DNA of 28,063 nt from JAVBLT01 sp031553315 (lineage in GTDB: Bacteria; Verrucomicrobiota; Kiritimatiellia; RFP12; DVOR01), in NCBI GenBank assembly GCA_031553315.1, contig JAVBLT010000027.1, positions 1 to 28,063 on the forward strand, given 5' to 3'. Positions 1 through 7,146 of the stretch are shown here, in pieces; positions within the stretch are counted from its first letter, which is position 1; each line of letters starts with the position of its first letter. The position numbers and the translations under genes were made by a program. A model generated the notes under the pieces. It had not been told where the DNA came from and made no database searches. It was given only the letters and a program-made list of their open reading frames with translations.

Positions 1-102
1 GGGTGGGGGCTGCGCCCGCGGTTCCTCAAATCCAAATTCCACAAAAAACTCTTTTGTTTCCCCCGCGACCCCCCCGCCTCCGCGTGAGAATTTAAAAAAT
101 GT

Positions 103-1506
103 TTATTCGTTGGTAAAGATGCCGCGTACTTCCGTTTGAAACTCGGTAAACTCAATGTAATCGCCCGAGAAGTAAACCAGGCTTTTCTTATACGGGCTGA
201 AGCGAGGCACATAAGGGCGGAGATTATCCTTCGCCGAATCACGTGTGACCGGGGACCAGTCAAAGGTCATTTTCTCCGGGTCATTCAACACGCCGCGGTA
301 AATTTCATAGCGCTCGTTTTTCGCGAGCGGCACGCCTTCCTCGCCAATTGCAGCGGTCTCGAAGGGGCGTGCGGCATTCGTGGAAAGGTAGACCACATCG
401 GGGTTGGCGGGATCCAGCGCGATGCCGCCGGCATAATACCGCTGAGAATGATAGAGCGGGCGCCCGGCTTGCGCAATGAACTGTTTGCGCCAACCGGTTT
501 CGGGCGTATAGCGGGCATAGTAATAATAGAGCCGGTCGTGCCGGAAAGCGGTCGCTCGCTCTTTTCCGGAGCCGCGCGTCTGCACCACAAAGACACAAAC
601 GGGATACCCGTTTTTATCTTGTGTGATTTCCCAGCACCATGCGCGGCCGAAAGGAATGGAGCCGGTGGTGTAGTCGGTATTGGGGGTTTCGCTGTAGGTG
701 TAAATCAGGCTGCCGCGTTCCTCGCCGCCGCCTTTGGCGTTGTCGTGGTCAAGGGGAGAGGCGGAAAAGGGTTTGATGATGGAACCATCGGTGCGGCGGA
801 TGGCGTCGCGGAGCGGATCGAGATAAATGTGGTAGAGTGAGCATTTGACGGAATCGGGGTGACCGTCGGTATAGAGAATGTCGACCCGGTCTTTTCCGTT
901 GGAGGAATACTTTGCGTAGGGGCGTTTCTCGCCGAAGCGTTTGCCGGCGCTGATCACATGTTTGAGCGGCCCCCAGGTTTTGCCGTTGTCATCGGAAATA
1001 CGAACGGAGGGGTTCCAGGTCACGCTTCGCCCGAAGGAATAAATGCGGTCGGCGTCGGCGGAAAGCTGGTAAGGGTTCTGATAGGAAATGTGCGGAAAGC
1101 CTTCAAGCTTCACGGCTTCTCCCCAGTCGCCCGAGGTGGTTGGGGCGGTCGATTTTGAGATCCGGTATTCAATGTGTTTGTCGCGGTCGTGGCGGGCCAT
1201 CATGGCCAGCAAATGCCCGTTGTTCATTGAAAGGAGGCCGGGGTTGTTGTGGTCGTCTTTCTGGGCGAAGTCGCTGGAGAAAACGGTGGTAAATGTCCGT
1301 TTATCGGTGTCGACGGCGTTGAGGCAGGAGCGGCCGTCGGCCATTCTCACAAAGCCCACGTAGAGGGTGCCGTTGTGGAAGAGCGCGCGCGGGTCGTTGA
1401 ACCACGTCCAGGCGCCGTCGTCGGCAATCCGAAAGCTTTCATTTTCGCCAAAAGAAAAGGTGGCGGCAAGCAATCCCAAAGATAAGGCCAGTGGTAATGT
1501 TTTCAT
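103..1506 (-). CDS. Secreted BNR-repeat (sialidase-fold-like) protein
   Basis: 467 residues. An N-terminal signal peptide is visible (MKTLPLALSLGLLAATFSFG, residues 1-20). The mature part opens with a WTWFNDPRAL motif, then a DDHNNPGL motif and regularly spaced aromatic/Asp strands ending in a YFSGDYIEFTEF-like segment. This is the pattern of the BNR_4 family of beta-propeller proteins related to sialidases and other glycan-active exoproteins. Family members usually act outside the cytoplasm on polysaccharides, but the substrate cannot be read from the sequence. The ATG at 1506 is preferred over the one 21 bases upstream because GGAG sits 8-10 bases before it and the signal peptide then starts at residue 1. 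It is the last gene of the cstA operon, 21 bp after the E1-alpha stop. No Asp-box (SxDxGxTW) series is complete; one copy, ISDDNGKTW, is visible mid-protein. Fold call fairly sure, function unknown. Confidence 0.8.
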   Translation of the reverse strand: MKTLPLALSLGLLAATFSFGENESFRIADDGAWTWFNDPRALFHNGTLYVGFVRMADGRSCLNAVDTDKRTFTTVFSSDFAQKDDHNNPGLLSMNNGHLLAMMARHDRDKHIEYRISKSTAPTTSGDWGEAVKLEGFPHISYQNPYQLSADADRIYSFGRSVTWNPSVRISDDNGKTWGPLKHVISAGKRFGEKRPYAKYSSNGKDRVDILYTDGHPDSVKCSLYHIYLDPLRDAIRRTDGSIIKPFSASPLDHDNAKGGGEERGSLIYTYSETPNTDYTTGSIPFGRAWCWEITQDKNGYPVCVFVVQTRGSGKERATAFRHDRLYYYYARYTPETGWRKQFIAQAGRPLYHSQRYYAGGIALDPANPDVVYLSTNAARPFETAAIGEEGVPLAKNERYEIYRGVLNDPEKMTFDWSPVTRDSAKDNLRPYVPRFSPYKKSLVYFSGDYIEFTEFQTEVRGIFTNE

Positions 1507-1527
1507 TTCAATCACTCCATAACGCAT

Positions 1528-2430
1528 TTATACAATAGAAACCAAGGCCGAAGCCACACGAAGCTCGATTTCGGTCTCAATTTCGGCGAGAGCGGTTTCA
1601 ATCAGAATATGTTCTGAAAGAAGGCGGCGGCGGAAGCAGGCAATGGGGTCGTTGCAACGGGCGGCGGCTTCTTCTTCGCGGGAGCGGTAAACGCGGGGAT
1701 CGCCGCGGGAGTGGCCGCTGAGGCGGTAGGTGAGCGCTTCAAGAAGGACGGGGCCGCGGCCGGAGCGTGCCCAGGCCGCGGCGGAGGCGACGGCTTCACG
1801 CACGGCGATGGGATCGTTGCCGTCGACCCGGTCGGCGCGCATGCGGTAGGCGATGGCGCGGTCGGCCACGCAGGGGTTGGCAAGGGCTGTGGCGGTGGGG
1901 GTCGACATGGCGTAGCCGTTGTTCTCGCACAGGAACACCACGGGGAGCTTCCAGAGGGCGGCGAGGTTGAGGGTTTCGTGGAAGACGCCCTGATTGGCGG
2001 CGCCGTCGCCGAAAAAGCTGAGGGTGACGCGGTCGCTGCCGGTCTGCTGGGCGCGGAGGGCGAGGCCGGCGGCAAAGGGTATGCCGGAGCCAACGATGCC
2101 GTTGGATCCGTAGTAACCGATTTCGGGGGCCATCATCATCTGGCTGCCGCCGCGGCCGGCGGAGTAGCCGGAGGGGTGGCCGGTGAGCTCGGCGAAAATG
2201 CGGGAAATGTCGCCGCCGCGCGCGATGAGGTGGCCGTGGCCGCGGTGGGTGCTGGTCATGGCGTCTTGCGGCAGAAGGGCTTCGGCGGCGCCGACGGCGA
2301 TGGCTTCCTGGCCGATGCAGGTGTGGGCGGTGCCCATGACGCGGCCTTCGAGGAAGAGCTGTTCGACGGTCTCCTCGAAGCGCCGGATGAGGCGCATCTG
2401 GCGGTAGATGTGCGCCCCGCGTGCGTTCAT
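1528..2430 (-). CDS. Thiamine-diphosphate 2-oxoacid dehydrogenase E1 component, alpha subunit
   Basis: 300 residues. This is the decarboxylating alpha subunit of pyruvate/acetoin/branched-chain 2-oxoacid dehydrogenase type enzymes, which bind thiamine diphosphate and act with a beta subunit. The TPP motif is intact: GDG at residues 141-143, running to the paired Asn at 170-171 (CENNGYAMSTP). A conserved HRGHGH segment lies at about 62-67, and the YRLSGHSRGDPRVYR loop typical of E1-alpha follows at about 228-242. It is somewhat short for the family (usually about 320-370). Its ATG overlaps the stop of the upstream amidohydrolase by 4 bp (ATGA), so translation is probably coupled. No E1-beta, E2 or E3 gene is in the window, so the partner must be elsewhere. 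The substrate cannot be assigned between pyruvate, acetoin and other 2-oxoacids. Confidence 0.88.
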   Translation of the reverse strand: MNARGAHIYRQMRLIRRFEETVEQLFLEGRVMGTAHTCIGQEAIAVGAAEALLPQDAMTSTHRGHGHLIARGGDISRIFAELTGHPSGYSAGRGGSQMMMAPEIGYYGSNGIVGSGIPFAAGLALRAQQTGSDRVTLSFFGDGAANQGVFHETLNLAALWKLPVVFLCENNGYAMSTPTATALANPCVADRAIAYRMRADRVDGNDPIAVREAVASAAAWARSGRGPVLLEALTYRLSGHSRGDPRVYRSREEEAAARCNDPIACFRRRLLSEHILIETALAEIETEIELRVASALVSIV

Positions 2431-3671
2431 CGGGCGCTCCTCAGGCGGGCGGAGGCTTTTTTGGCCTGCTCGATAATCTCGCCTTCGCCGGGCACGTGGC
2501 CGCCGCGCATGATGACGCGGCCGTTGCAGATGACGGTATCGATGCAGCTGCTGTCGGCGGCATACACGAGGTGGGAAACGGGGTTGTCGCCGCCGACCAT
2601 CCAGAGGTTGCCGAGGTCAACGAGGATGGCGTCGGCAAGGCGGCCGGGGGCGATTTCGCCGGCGTCGATTCCCATTGCGAGAGCGGCGTCGCGCGTGGCC
2701 TGGCGGAAGATGCCGGGGGCGTTGGCGGCGGTGGGGTCGCCGGCTTCGCGTTTGGCGGAGAGGGCGGCGCATTTCATTTCGGCCATCATGGAAAGGCTGT
2801 TGTTGGAGGCGGCGCCGTCGGTGCCCAGAGTCACGCGGCAGCCGGCTTTGAGGGCTTTGGCGTAGGGGAAGGTGCCGGAGGCGAGCTTTTGGTTGGAGGC
2901 GGGGCAGTGGGCGATTGTGGCGCCGCGCCTGGCTGCGAGGGCGAGGTCGGCGTCGGTGAGGTGGACGCAATGAGCGAGGATGGAGCGCTCGGTGATGAGG
3001 CCCAGGGAATCCATGTAGGCGGCGGGGGTCATGCCGTGGGTCGCGATGCAGTTTTGCACTTCCCAGGCGGTTTCGGAGAGGTGGGTGTGGATGGGGAGGT
3101 TCCACTCGCGGGCGTGGGCGGCGGCTTCGCGCAGAAGCTCGGCGGTGGTGGTGTAGACGGCGTGGGGCGCGAGGGAAATGGAGACCAGATCCGAGTTGGA
3201 ATACGCTTCGCGGAGGGGTTCGTTTTCGATGCGGGCATCGACGCCTTGCATATAGAGCAAACCGAGGCAGCAGCGGATGCCCATCTCTTCGGCGGCGCGG
3301 GCGGTCTGGGTTTGGAGGAAGTACATGTCGTTGAAGAAGGTGGCGCCGGTCTTGATCATTTCGAGGATGGCGAGGCGGCTTCCGGCGTAGACGTCTTCAG
3401 GGGTGAGCTTGGCTTCTCGGGGCCAGATGCACTCGCGCAGCCAGCGGTCGAGGGGGAGATCGTCGTCGATGCCGCGCAGAAGGGTCATGGCGGCGTGGCC
3501 GTGCATATTGTAAAAGGGGGGGAGAATGGCGAAGCGGGAGCCGTCGATCACCTCGGCGCCGGCGGGGGGTGCGGCGGAGGCGGGGTCAATGGCGGTGAAG
3601 CGGTTCCCTTTGATGGTGATGTCGCGGCGGGCTCCATCAAGCAAAACGTTTCGGATCACAAGCTGTCGCAT
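2427..3671 (-). CDS. mtaD: Amidohydrolase, 5-methylthioadenosine/S-adenosylhomocysteine deaminase-like
   Basis: 414 residues, full length for the TrzA/AtzA-MtaD branch of metal-dependent hydrolases. Known members deaminate 5-methylthioadenosine, SAH or 5-deoxyadenosine to the inosine forms in the cytoplasm. The metal ligands are visible: His57 and His59 in NMHGH, His197 in HTHLSE, His234 in AHCVH and Asp285 in LGTDGAASNN. The DDDLPLDRWL stretch after the first His pair is typical of this branch rather than of guanine or cytosine deaminases. The ATG at 3671 is chosen because AAAGGA lies 8 bases upstream; a GTG 18 bases further up would swallow that site. It overlaps the end of the upstream SAH-hydrolase-like gene by 16 bp and E1-alpha by 4 bp. 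Exact substrate is an inference from family and neighbour. Confidence 0.82.
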   Translation of the reverse strand: MRQLVIRNVLLDGARRDITIKGNRFTAIDPASAAPPAGAEVIDGSRFAILPPFYNMHGHAAMTLLRGIDDDLPLDRWLRECIWPREAKLTPEDVYAGSRLAILEMIKTGATFFNDMYFLQTQTARAAEEMGIRCCLGLLYMQGVDARIENEPLREAYSNSDLVSISLAPHAVYTTTAELLREAAAHAREWNLPIHTHLSETAWEVQNCIATHGMTPAAYMDSLGLITERSILAHCVHLTDADLALAARRGATIAHCPASNQKLASGTFPYAKALKAGCRVTLGTDGAASNNSLSMMAEMKCAALSAKREAGDPTAANAPGIFRQATRDAALAMGIDAGEIAPGRLADAILVDLGNLWMVGGDNPVSHLVYAADSSCIDTVICNGRVIMRGGHVPGEGEIIEQAKKASARLRSAR

Positions 3672-4708
3672 GCGCAATTCCTTTCCCACTGTTCGAGCTC
3701 GCGCCCGATGCAGCCTTTTTCACGGACGGCGTTTAAAATGATTTCTTCCTCTTCACGGCTCGGGTTGCTGCATCCGGGCGGCAGTTGACCCAGGGCGAGC
3801 AGGCCGGCGTTGTGAAGGGCAAGCGCGGGGTCAATATACCGCAAAAGGGTGGGTTCTTCCAAGGCAAAATTGAGGGGAGCGTTGCGATTCAGCACGCGGT
3901 CGTCGGGAACGGCGGGGCCGAATTCGTTTTCCACGCCCATATTGGCAAGCAGGAGATCGGGCGGAAGCGCCGCGGCGGCAAAGAGTTCGGCGAGGGCGTG
4001 GCGAATGCCGGTCACGCTGACCGCGCACCAGGCGGCGGCGAGGGCGGCGTGAATGGCGGCGGTGTCAAAGCGGTCAATCCATTCCACCCCGGAGGGCACG
4101 CAGGCGCCGGCGGAATCGACCGCAGTCACGCGCGCGCCTTCTTCGCGAAGGCGGCAAATCACGCCCCTGCCCACTTTGCCGCAACCGAAAACGAGCACGC
4201 GGCGGCCGGCGAAGCTATGGTGACCGAAATGGCGCATGCCGCGGATAAAGCCGTCGCCGGTGCCGAGGGCGGTCTCGATTTGCTTCACGCGGCCCGCGTC
4301 GGCAAGATACACGGGTTTGGCGCTTTTCGCGTAGCGGCAGGCTCCGGAACGCGTCAGCTCCACATACCCGAGGCGGGAGGGCACATGGGCAAGGCGGCCG
4401 GCGCAATCAAGCACGGCATCGAAGCCCCGCTCAAGATCCGCGGGCGCGGCTGCGCGCACGCCGGCGGCGAGAAGCCGGGAGGCAATGCCGGGGTCGTAAG
4501 GGATGGCGTCGCCGAAAAACAGCGAGAGGTCGGCGCCGGCGGCGAGGAGGGCGCGGTATTTGACCACGGTGTTGCGGAAAAGCGGAGAGCCGTCTAAAAC
4601 GCGCAACCCCGCCAGCGGGCGGGATTGCGACCAACGCCTGATCTGGTCGGCCAGCGCGGGGTATTCTTCGGGAAGCCAGCATCCGGTCAACGCCTCAAGC
4701 CGCTTCAT
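3656..4708 (-). CDS. Divergent S-adenosylhomocysteine hydrolase-like NAD-binding protein
   Basis: 350 residues, against about 420-480 for true SAH hydrolase. The Rossmann motif GCGKVG (175-180), followed by an acidic residue ending the next strand (AVDS, about 196-199), fits the AdoHcyase NAD-binding domain. YVELTRSG (115-122) matches the SEETTTG segment of SAH hydrolase, and GDGFIRGM before the Rossmann fold matches the family linker. By-eye comparison suggests loss of the substrate-domain His (SPLFRNT in place of the usual LHMTIQT) and replacement of the Asp-Asn pair by Glu-Thr near 145-146. The usual C-terminal Tyr-ending tail is absent. It could hydrolyse a modified substrate such as S-inosylhomocysteine, because a deaminase gene follows directly, or it could be a non-hydrolytic relative. 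It starts 1 nt after the cstA stop. Family call fairly sure, activity uncertain. Confidence 0.72.
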   Translation of the reverse strand: MKRLEALTGCWLPEEYPALADQIRRWSQSRPLAGLRVLDGSPLFRNTVVKYRALLAAGADLSLFFGDAIPYDPGIASRLLAAGVRAAAPADLERGFDAVLDCAGRLAHVPSRLGYVELTRSGACRYAKSAKPVYLADAGRVKQIETALGTGDGFIRGMRHFGHHSFAGRRVLVFGCGKVGRGVICRLREEGARVTAVDSAGACVPSGVEWIDRFDTAAIHAALAAAWCAVSVTGIRHALAELFAAAALPPDLLLANMGVENEFGPAVPDDRVLNRNAPLNFALEEPTLLRYIDPALALHNAGLLALGQLPPGCSNPSREEEEIILNAVREKGCIGRELEQWERNCACDSL

Positions 4709-4709
4709 C

Positions 4710-6176
4710 TTATTCGTCCTTTTTGTTTTTCCGCCCCTGGCGAATGACCAGGGCGGCCAGAATCAGCGTGGCGGCGCCAGCGAGGGCGTAGCTCCAGCAG
4801 ATCGGCAAGCCGAAACCATAGGGGCGACCGCCTTTTGAAGAAGTCCACAAAATGTAGGAGACCACCACAAAGGTCATAAACATGCCGGGGATCAGGGTGT
4901 AGAGCGCGGATTTGCCCCGGCGCATCATCCAGACCGTGCAGGCCATGAGCGTGGAGGTCGCGAGAACCTGGTTGCCCCAGGCGAAATAGTTCCAGAGGTT
5001 GGCAAAGCTGCGGGCATCGCGGTTCGACCAGACCAGCAGCGCCGTCACACACGCAATTGCGGGCAGGCACAGCAACACGCGGGAAAGCAGCTTTTTCTGA
5101 GGAATGTGAAAAAGCTCGGCCAGGCTCAGGCGCAGGCTTCGCAGGGCTGTATCCCCCGAGGTAACGGCCAGCACCACCACGCCGAACAGCACCACCACGC
5201 CGACCCAGGAACCGAGGAAGCTCGTGGCGATTTCAAGCAGGGCGTTCATGGGCTTCTGCCGCATCAGATCGGGGTTCAGGTTGTAAATGGCCATACCGGC
5301 GGCAGCCCAGATCATGGCGACGACCCCCTCGGCGATCATCATGCCGTAGTAAGCGGCTTTGGCCTGGCGCTCCGATGTGATGGTGCGCGCCACGATGGGC
5401 GATTGGGTGGCGTGAAATCCTGAAAGAATGCCGCAGGCAATCGTCACAAACAGGCAGGGGATAATCGGTTCATCGAGAATTTTGCCGGCCTTGAAAGCCT
5501 CCGTTTCGGTGAGCAGAGAAGGCGAGTTCAGCGTTTTGGCCACCAGCACGACAAAGACCGCAAAGGAACCCACCAGCAACAACCCGCCGAAGAAAGGGTA
5601 GATTTTACCGATAATCCGGTCGATGGGGAAGAGCGTGGCCAGGATGTAATACAGGAAAATCACGCCGATGATCCAGTAGAAGAGTTGAAGAGAGGGGATC
5701 ATCCCATCGATAATGGTGGCGGGGATATTGATGAAAACCGCCACAACCAGCAGCAGAAGCAGCATCATGAAAATCGAAAAAACGATCGAAAAATGTTTTC
5801 CGAACATTTCGCGCGTGAGGGCCGGCAGATTGGCGCCGCAACGCCGCATGGAGTAAAAGCCCGATACATAGTCGTGCACGGCTCCGCCGATCACATTGCC
5901 GACCGGGATGATGAGAAAGACGACCCAGCCGAATTTAATCCCCAGAATCACGCCGATCACAGGGCCCACGCCGGCGATGTTGAGGAGCTGAATCAGCATG
6001 TTTTTCCAAAGCGGCAGCGGCACATAATCCACGCCGTCGCGGTGCGAATCGCAGGGCGGAGGGCGGTCGTCGGGCGCGAGCGCGCGCTCCAGCAGGCTGC
6101 CATAGAAAAAATAACCGGCGATCAGCAACGCGATCCCGCCGAGAAACACACCCAGACCCGATACAAGCTCACCCAT
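4710..6176 (-). CDS. cstA: CstA-family membrane transporter (carbon starvation protein)
   Basis: 488 residues, very hydrophobic, with about 12 or more membrane segments. The family signature region is clear: GVGPVIGVILG, then an IPVGNVIGGAVHDYVSGF stretch and an MRRCG loop, as in CstA/BtsT carriers. E. coli CstA and BtsT are about 700 residues and take up peptides or pyruvate; shorter forms of this length are common outside Proteobacteria. The ATG at 6176 is chosen because AAGGAG sits 8 bases upstream. A GTG 9 bases earlier overlaps that ribosome binding site and is unlikely to be used. First gene of the five-gene operon, with a promoter at 6208-6236 and a 5' leader of only about 26 nt. Pyruvate uptake would fit the downstream E1-alpha, but that link is an inference. 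Confidence 0.85.
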   Translation of the reverse strand: MGELVSGLGVFLGGIALLIAGYFFYGSLLERALAPDDRPPPCDSHRDGVDYVPLPLWKNMLIQLLNIAGVGPVIGVILGIKFGWVVFLIIPVGNVIGGAVHDYVSGFYSMRRCGANLPALTREMFGKHFSIVFSIFMMLLLLLVVAVFINIPATIIDGMIPSLQLFYWIIGVIFLYYILATLFPIDRIIGKIYPFFGGLLLVGSFAVFVVLVAKTLNSPSLLTETEAFKAGKILDEPIIPCLFVTIACGILSGFHATQSPIVARTITSERQAKAAYYGMMIAEGVVAMIWAAAGMAIYNLNPDLMRQKPMNALLEIATSFLGSWVGVVVLFGVVVLAVTSGDTALRSLRLSLAELFHIPQKKLLSRVLLCLPAIACVTALLVWSNRDARSFANLWNYFAWGNQVLATSTLMACTVWMMRRGKSALYTLIPGMFMTFVVVSYILWTSSKGGRPYGFGLPICWSYALAGAATLILAALVIRQGRKNKKDE

Positions 6177-6207
6177 AAAAAACACTCCTTAAATACGGTT
6201 GTCCAAA

Positions 6208-6236
6208 AGCATAAGCCCCGAACAAAGGCTTGTCAA
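6208..6236 (-). promoter_or_regulatory. Sigma70-type promoter of the cstA operon
   Basis: On the minus strand, a consensus -35 TTGACA (6231-6236) is followed by a 17-nt spacer and -10 TATGCT (6208-6213, 4 of 6 match). Expected start of transcription is near 6201, leaving about 25 nt before the cstA ATG. It lies directly after the exonuclease stop, so the operon has its own promoter rather than relying on read-through. Predicted from sequence only. Confidence 0.6.
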
Positions 6237-6241
6237 TTCCA

Positions 6242-6802
6242 TTACAGGTTTTCAAGCCTCAGCCCTGCATACCCGGCCATGCACTCGGGGTCCCGGCAAC
6301 CGGTCGTTTCGATGGCGCGGCGGTAAATACGGGCGCAGGCCTCGGCGTCGGCCTGGGCGTGATGGTGCTTAAAGTGAAACCCGAAGGCGGCGCAGACCGT
6401 ATTGAGGCGGTGATTGTTCAGCTCGGGCCAGAGGCGTTTGGAAAGGCGGCAGGTGCAGAGGTAGCGGCCGGGCGGAACCGGCAGGCCATAGGCCTGGCAG
6501 ACGGCGCGCAGCACGCCCACATCAAACGCCGCATTGTGCGCGAGAATCGTGGCGCCGGCCAGGTGCGAGGCAATCCGCCGCCACACCGCCGGCCATTCCG
6601 GCGCATCGGCCACATCGCGCTCGCGGATGCCATGCACGCGCACATTGAAAGGAGAGAAGGCATTCGCCCCGGCCGGCGGGCGCACCAGCGACCCCGCGCG
6701 GCGCACAATAAGCCCCGTGGCTTCGTCAAGCCACGCCAAACCCACCGCGCAGACGCTGGCGTTACTCGCATTGGCCGTTTCAAAATCAAGCGCGATCAAC
6801 AT
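6242..6802 (-). CDS. DnaQ-like 3'-5' exonuclease (DEDDh family)
   Basis: 186 residues, a stand-alone exonuclease domain similar to the epsilon subunit of DNA polymerase III. All three Exo motifs are present: DFETA with Asp6 and Glu8, AHNAAFDVGVL with Asp94, and HHHAQADAEA with His147 and Asp152 (H-x4-D), so it should be catalytically active on nucleic acid 3' ends. The FNVRVHGIRERDV segment is typical of the epsilon-like branch. No polymerase-binding tail or second domain is present, so it could be a polymerase proofreading subunit, a repair or RNA exonuclease, or a general nuclease. GGAAAGG lies just upstream of the ATG. It is divergent from the TPR/exosortase operon, and the cstA operon promoter begins immediately after its stop. 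Confidence 0.88.
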   Translation of the reverse strand: MLIALDFETANASNASVCAVGLAWLDEATGLIVRRAGSLVRPPAGANAFSPFNVRVHGIRERDVADAPEWPAVWRRIASHLAGATILAHNAAFDVGVLRAVCQAYGLPVPPGRYLCTCRLSKRLWPELNNHRLNTVCAAFGFHFKHHHAQADAEACARIYRRAIETTGCRDPECMAGYAGLRLENL

Positions 6803-6873
6803 GGCACCTTTCCGCTCCTTTCACGCCAACAGTAAAACCGCAAACGCCCAAAAAAGCAATGTGAATCGCAAGT

Positions 6874-7016
6874 TAAATGCAACATTTTTTGATTTCCTCC
6901 ATTTGGGCTTTTTTGTCTTGTTTTTCTGTCGCCCGTGTTCGGGAAGCCCCTCACCCGGGCGAGAGAAAAAGGCCTTCATCCTCCTTGAAACCTCCTTCGG
7001 ATGGATGTTGCATTTA
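6874..7016. repeat. Large concentric imperfect inverted repeat in a divergent intergenic gap
   Basis: The 344-bp gap 6803-7146 holds no gene. Within it, TAAATGCAACAT (6874-6885) is the exact reverse complement of 7005-7016. An inner pair, TTTTTCT-G-TCGCCCG (6921-6935) and 6956-6970, pairs over 14 of 15 positions with one G-G mismatch. Both pairs are centred on 6945, which makes a single nested dyad. Flanking sequence outside the outer arms (GCAAT and GCAA/TTGC words) also matches loosely in inverted sense. The inner hairpin starts with T and ends with A on both strands, so it is not a normal intrinsic terminator. It could be a small mobile element (MITE-like), a protein-binding dyad or an RNA structure. 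Confidence 0.6.
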
Positions 7017-7045
7017 TTATTGCAAATCGCTTTATTGCAAATCGC
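7017..7045. repeat. Tandem 15-bp repeat containing TGCAAATC
   Basis: TTATTGCAAATCGC occurs at 7017-7030 and again at 7032-7045, a 15-bp period. The octamer TGCAAATC recurs inverted at 7112-7119, just upstream of the TPR gene start at 7147. Three copies in about 100 bp before an operon look like operator or activator sites. No convincing -35/-10 pair was found here, so the promoter itself is not assigned. Confidence 0.45.
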
Positions 7046-7146
7046 GGAAAAAAGACTATCCAAAAACAGAGTCGGCATGATAAGATAACGAAATGTTTTT
7101 CACTGCCTCGTGATTTGCATTGTTCCGTAAAAATAAAGGAAACATC

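Noticed and set aside
1..102. G/C-run stretch at the window edge as a G-quadruplex or terminator
   Set aside because: Only two or three adequate G-runs occur on the minus strand, and the AAAA/TTTT inverted pair near 40-58 is too weak to call.
6177..6201. Possible SAH or SAM riboswitch before the cstA/SAH-hydrolase-like operon
   Set aside because: The leader from the predicted start to the ATG is only about 25 nt, too short for any such riboswitch.
6921..6970. Inner hairpin as an intrinsic terminator for the exonuclease or TPR transcripts
   Set aside because: It begins with T5 and ends with A5 on the strand read, the reverse of a terminator, and lies upstream of both divergent genes.
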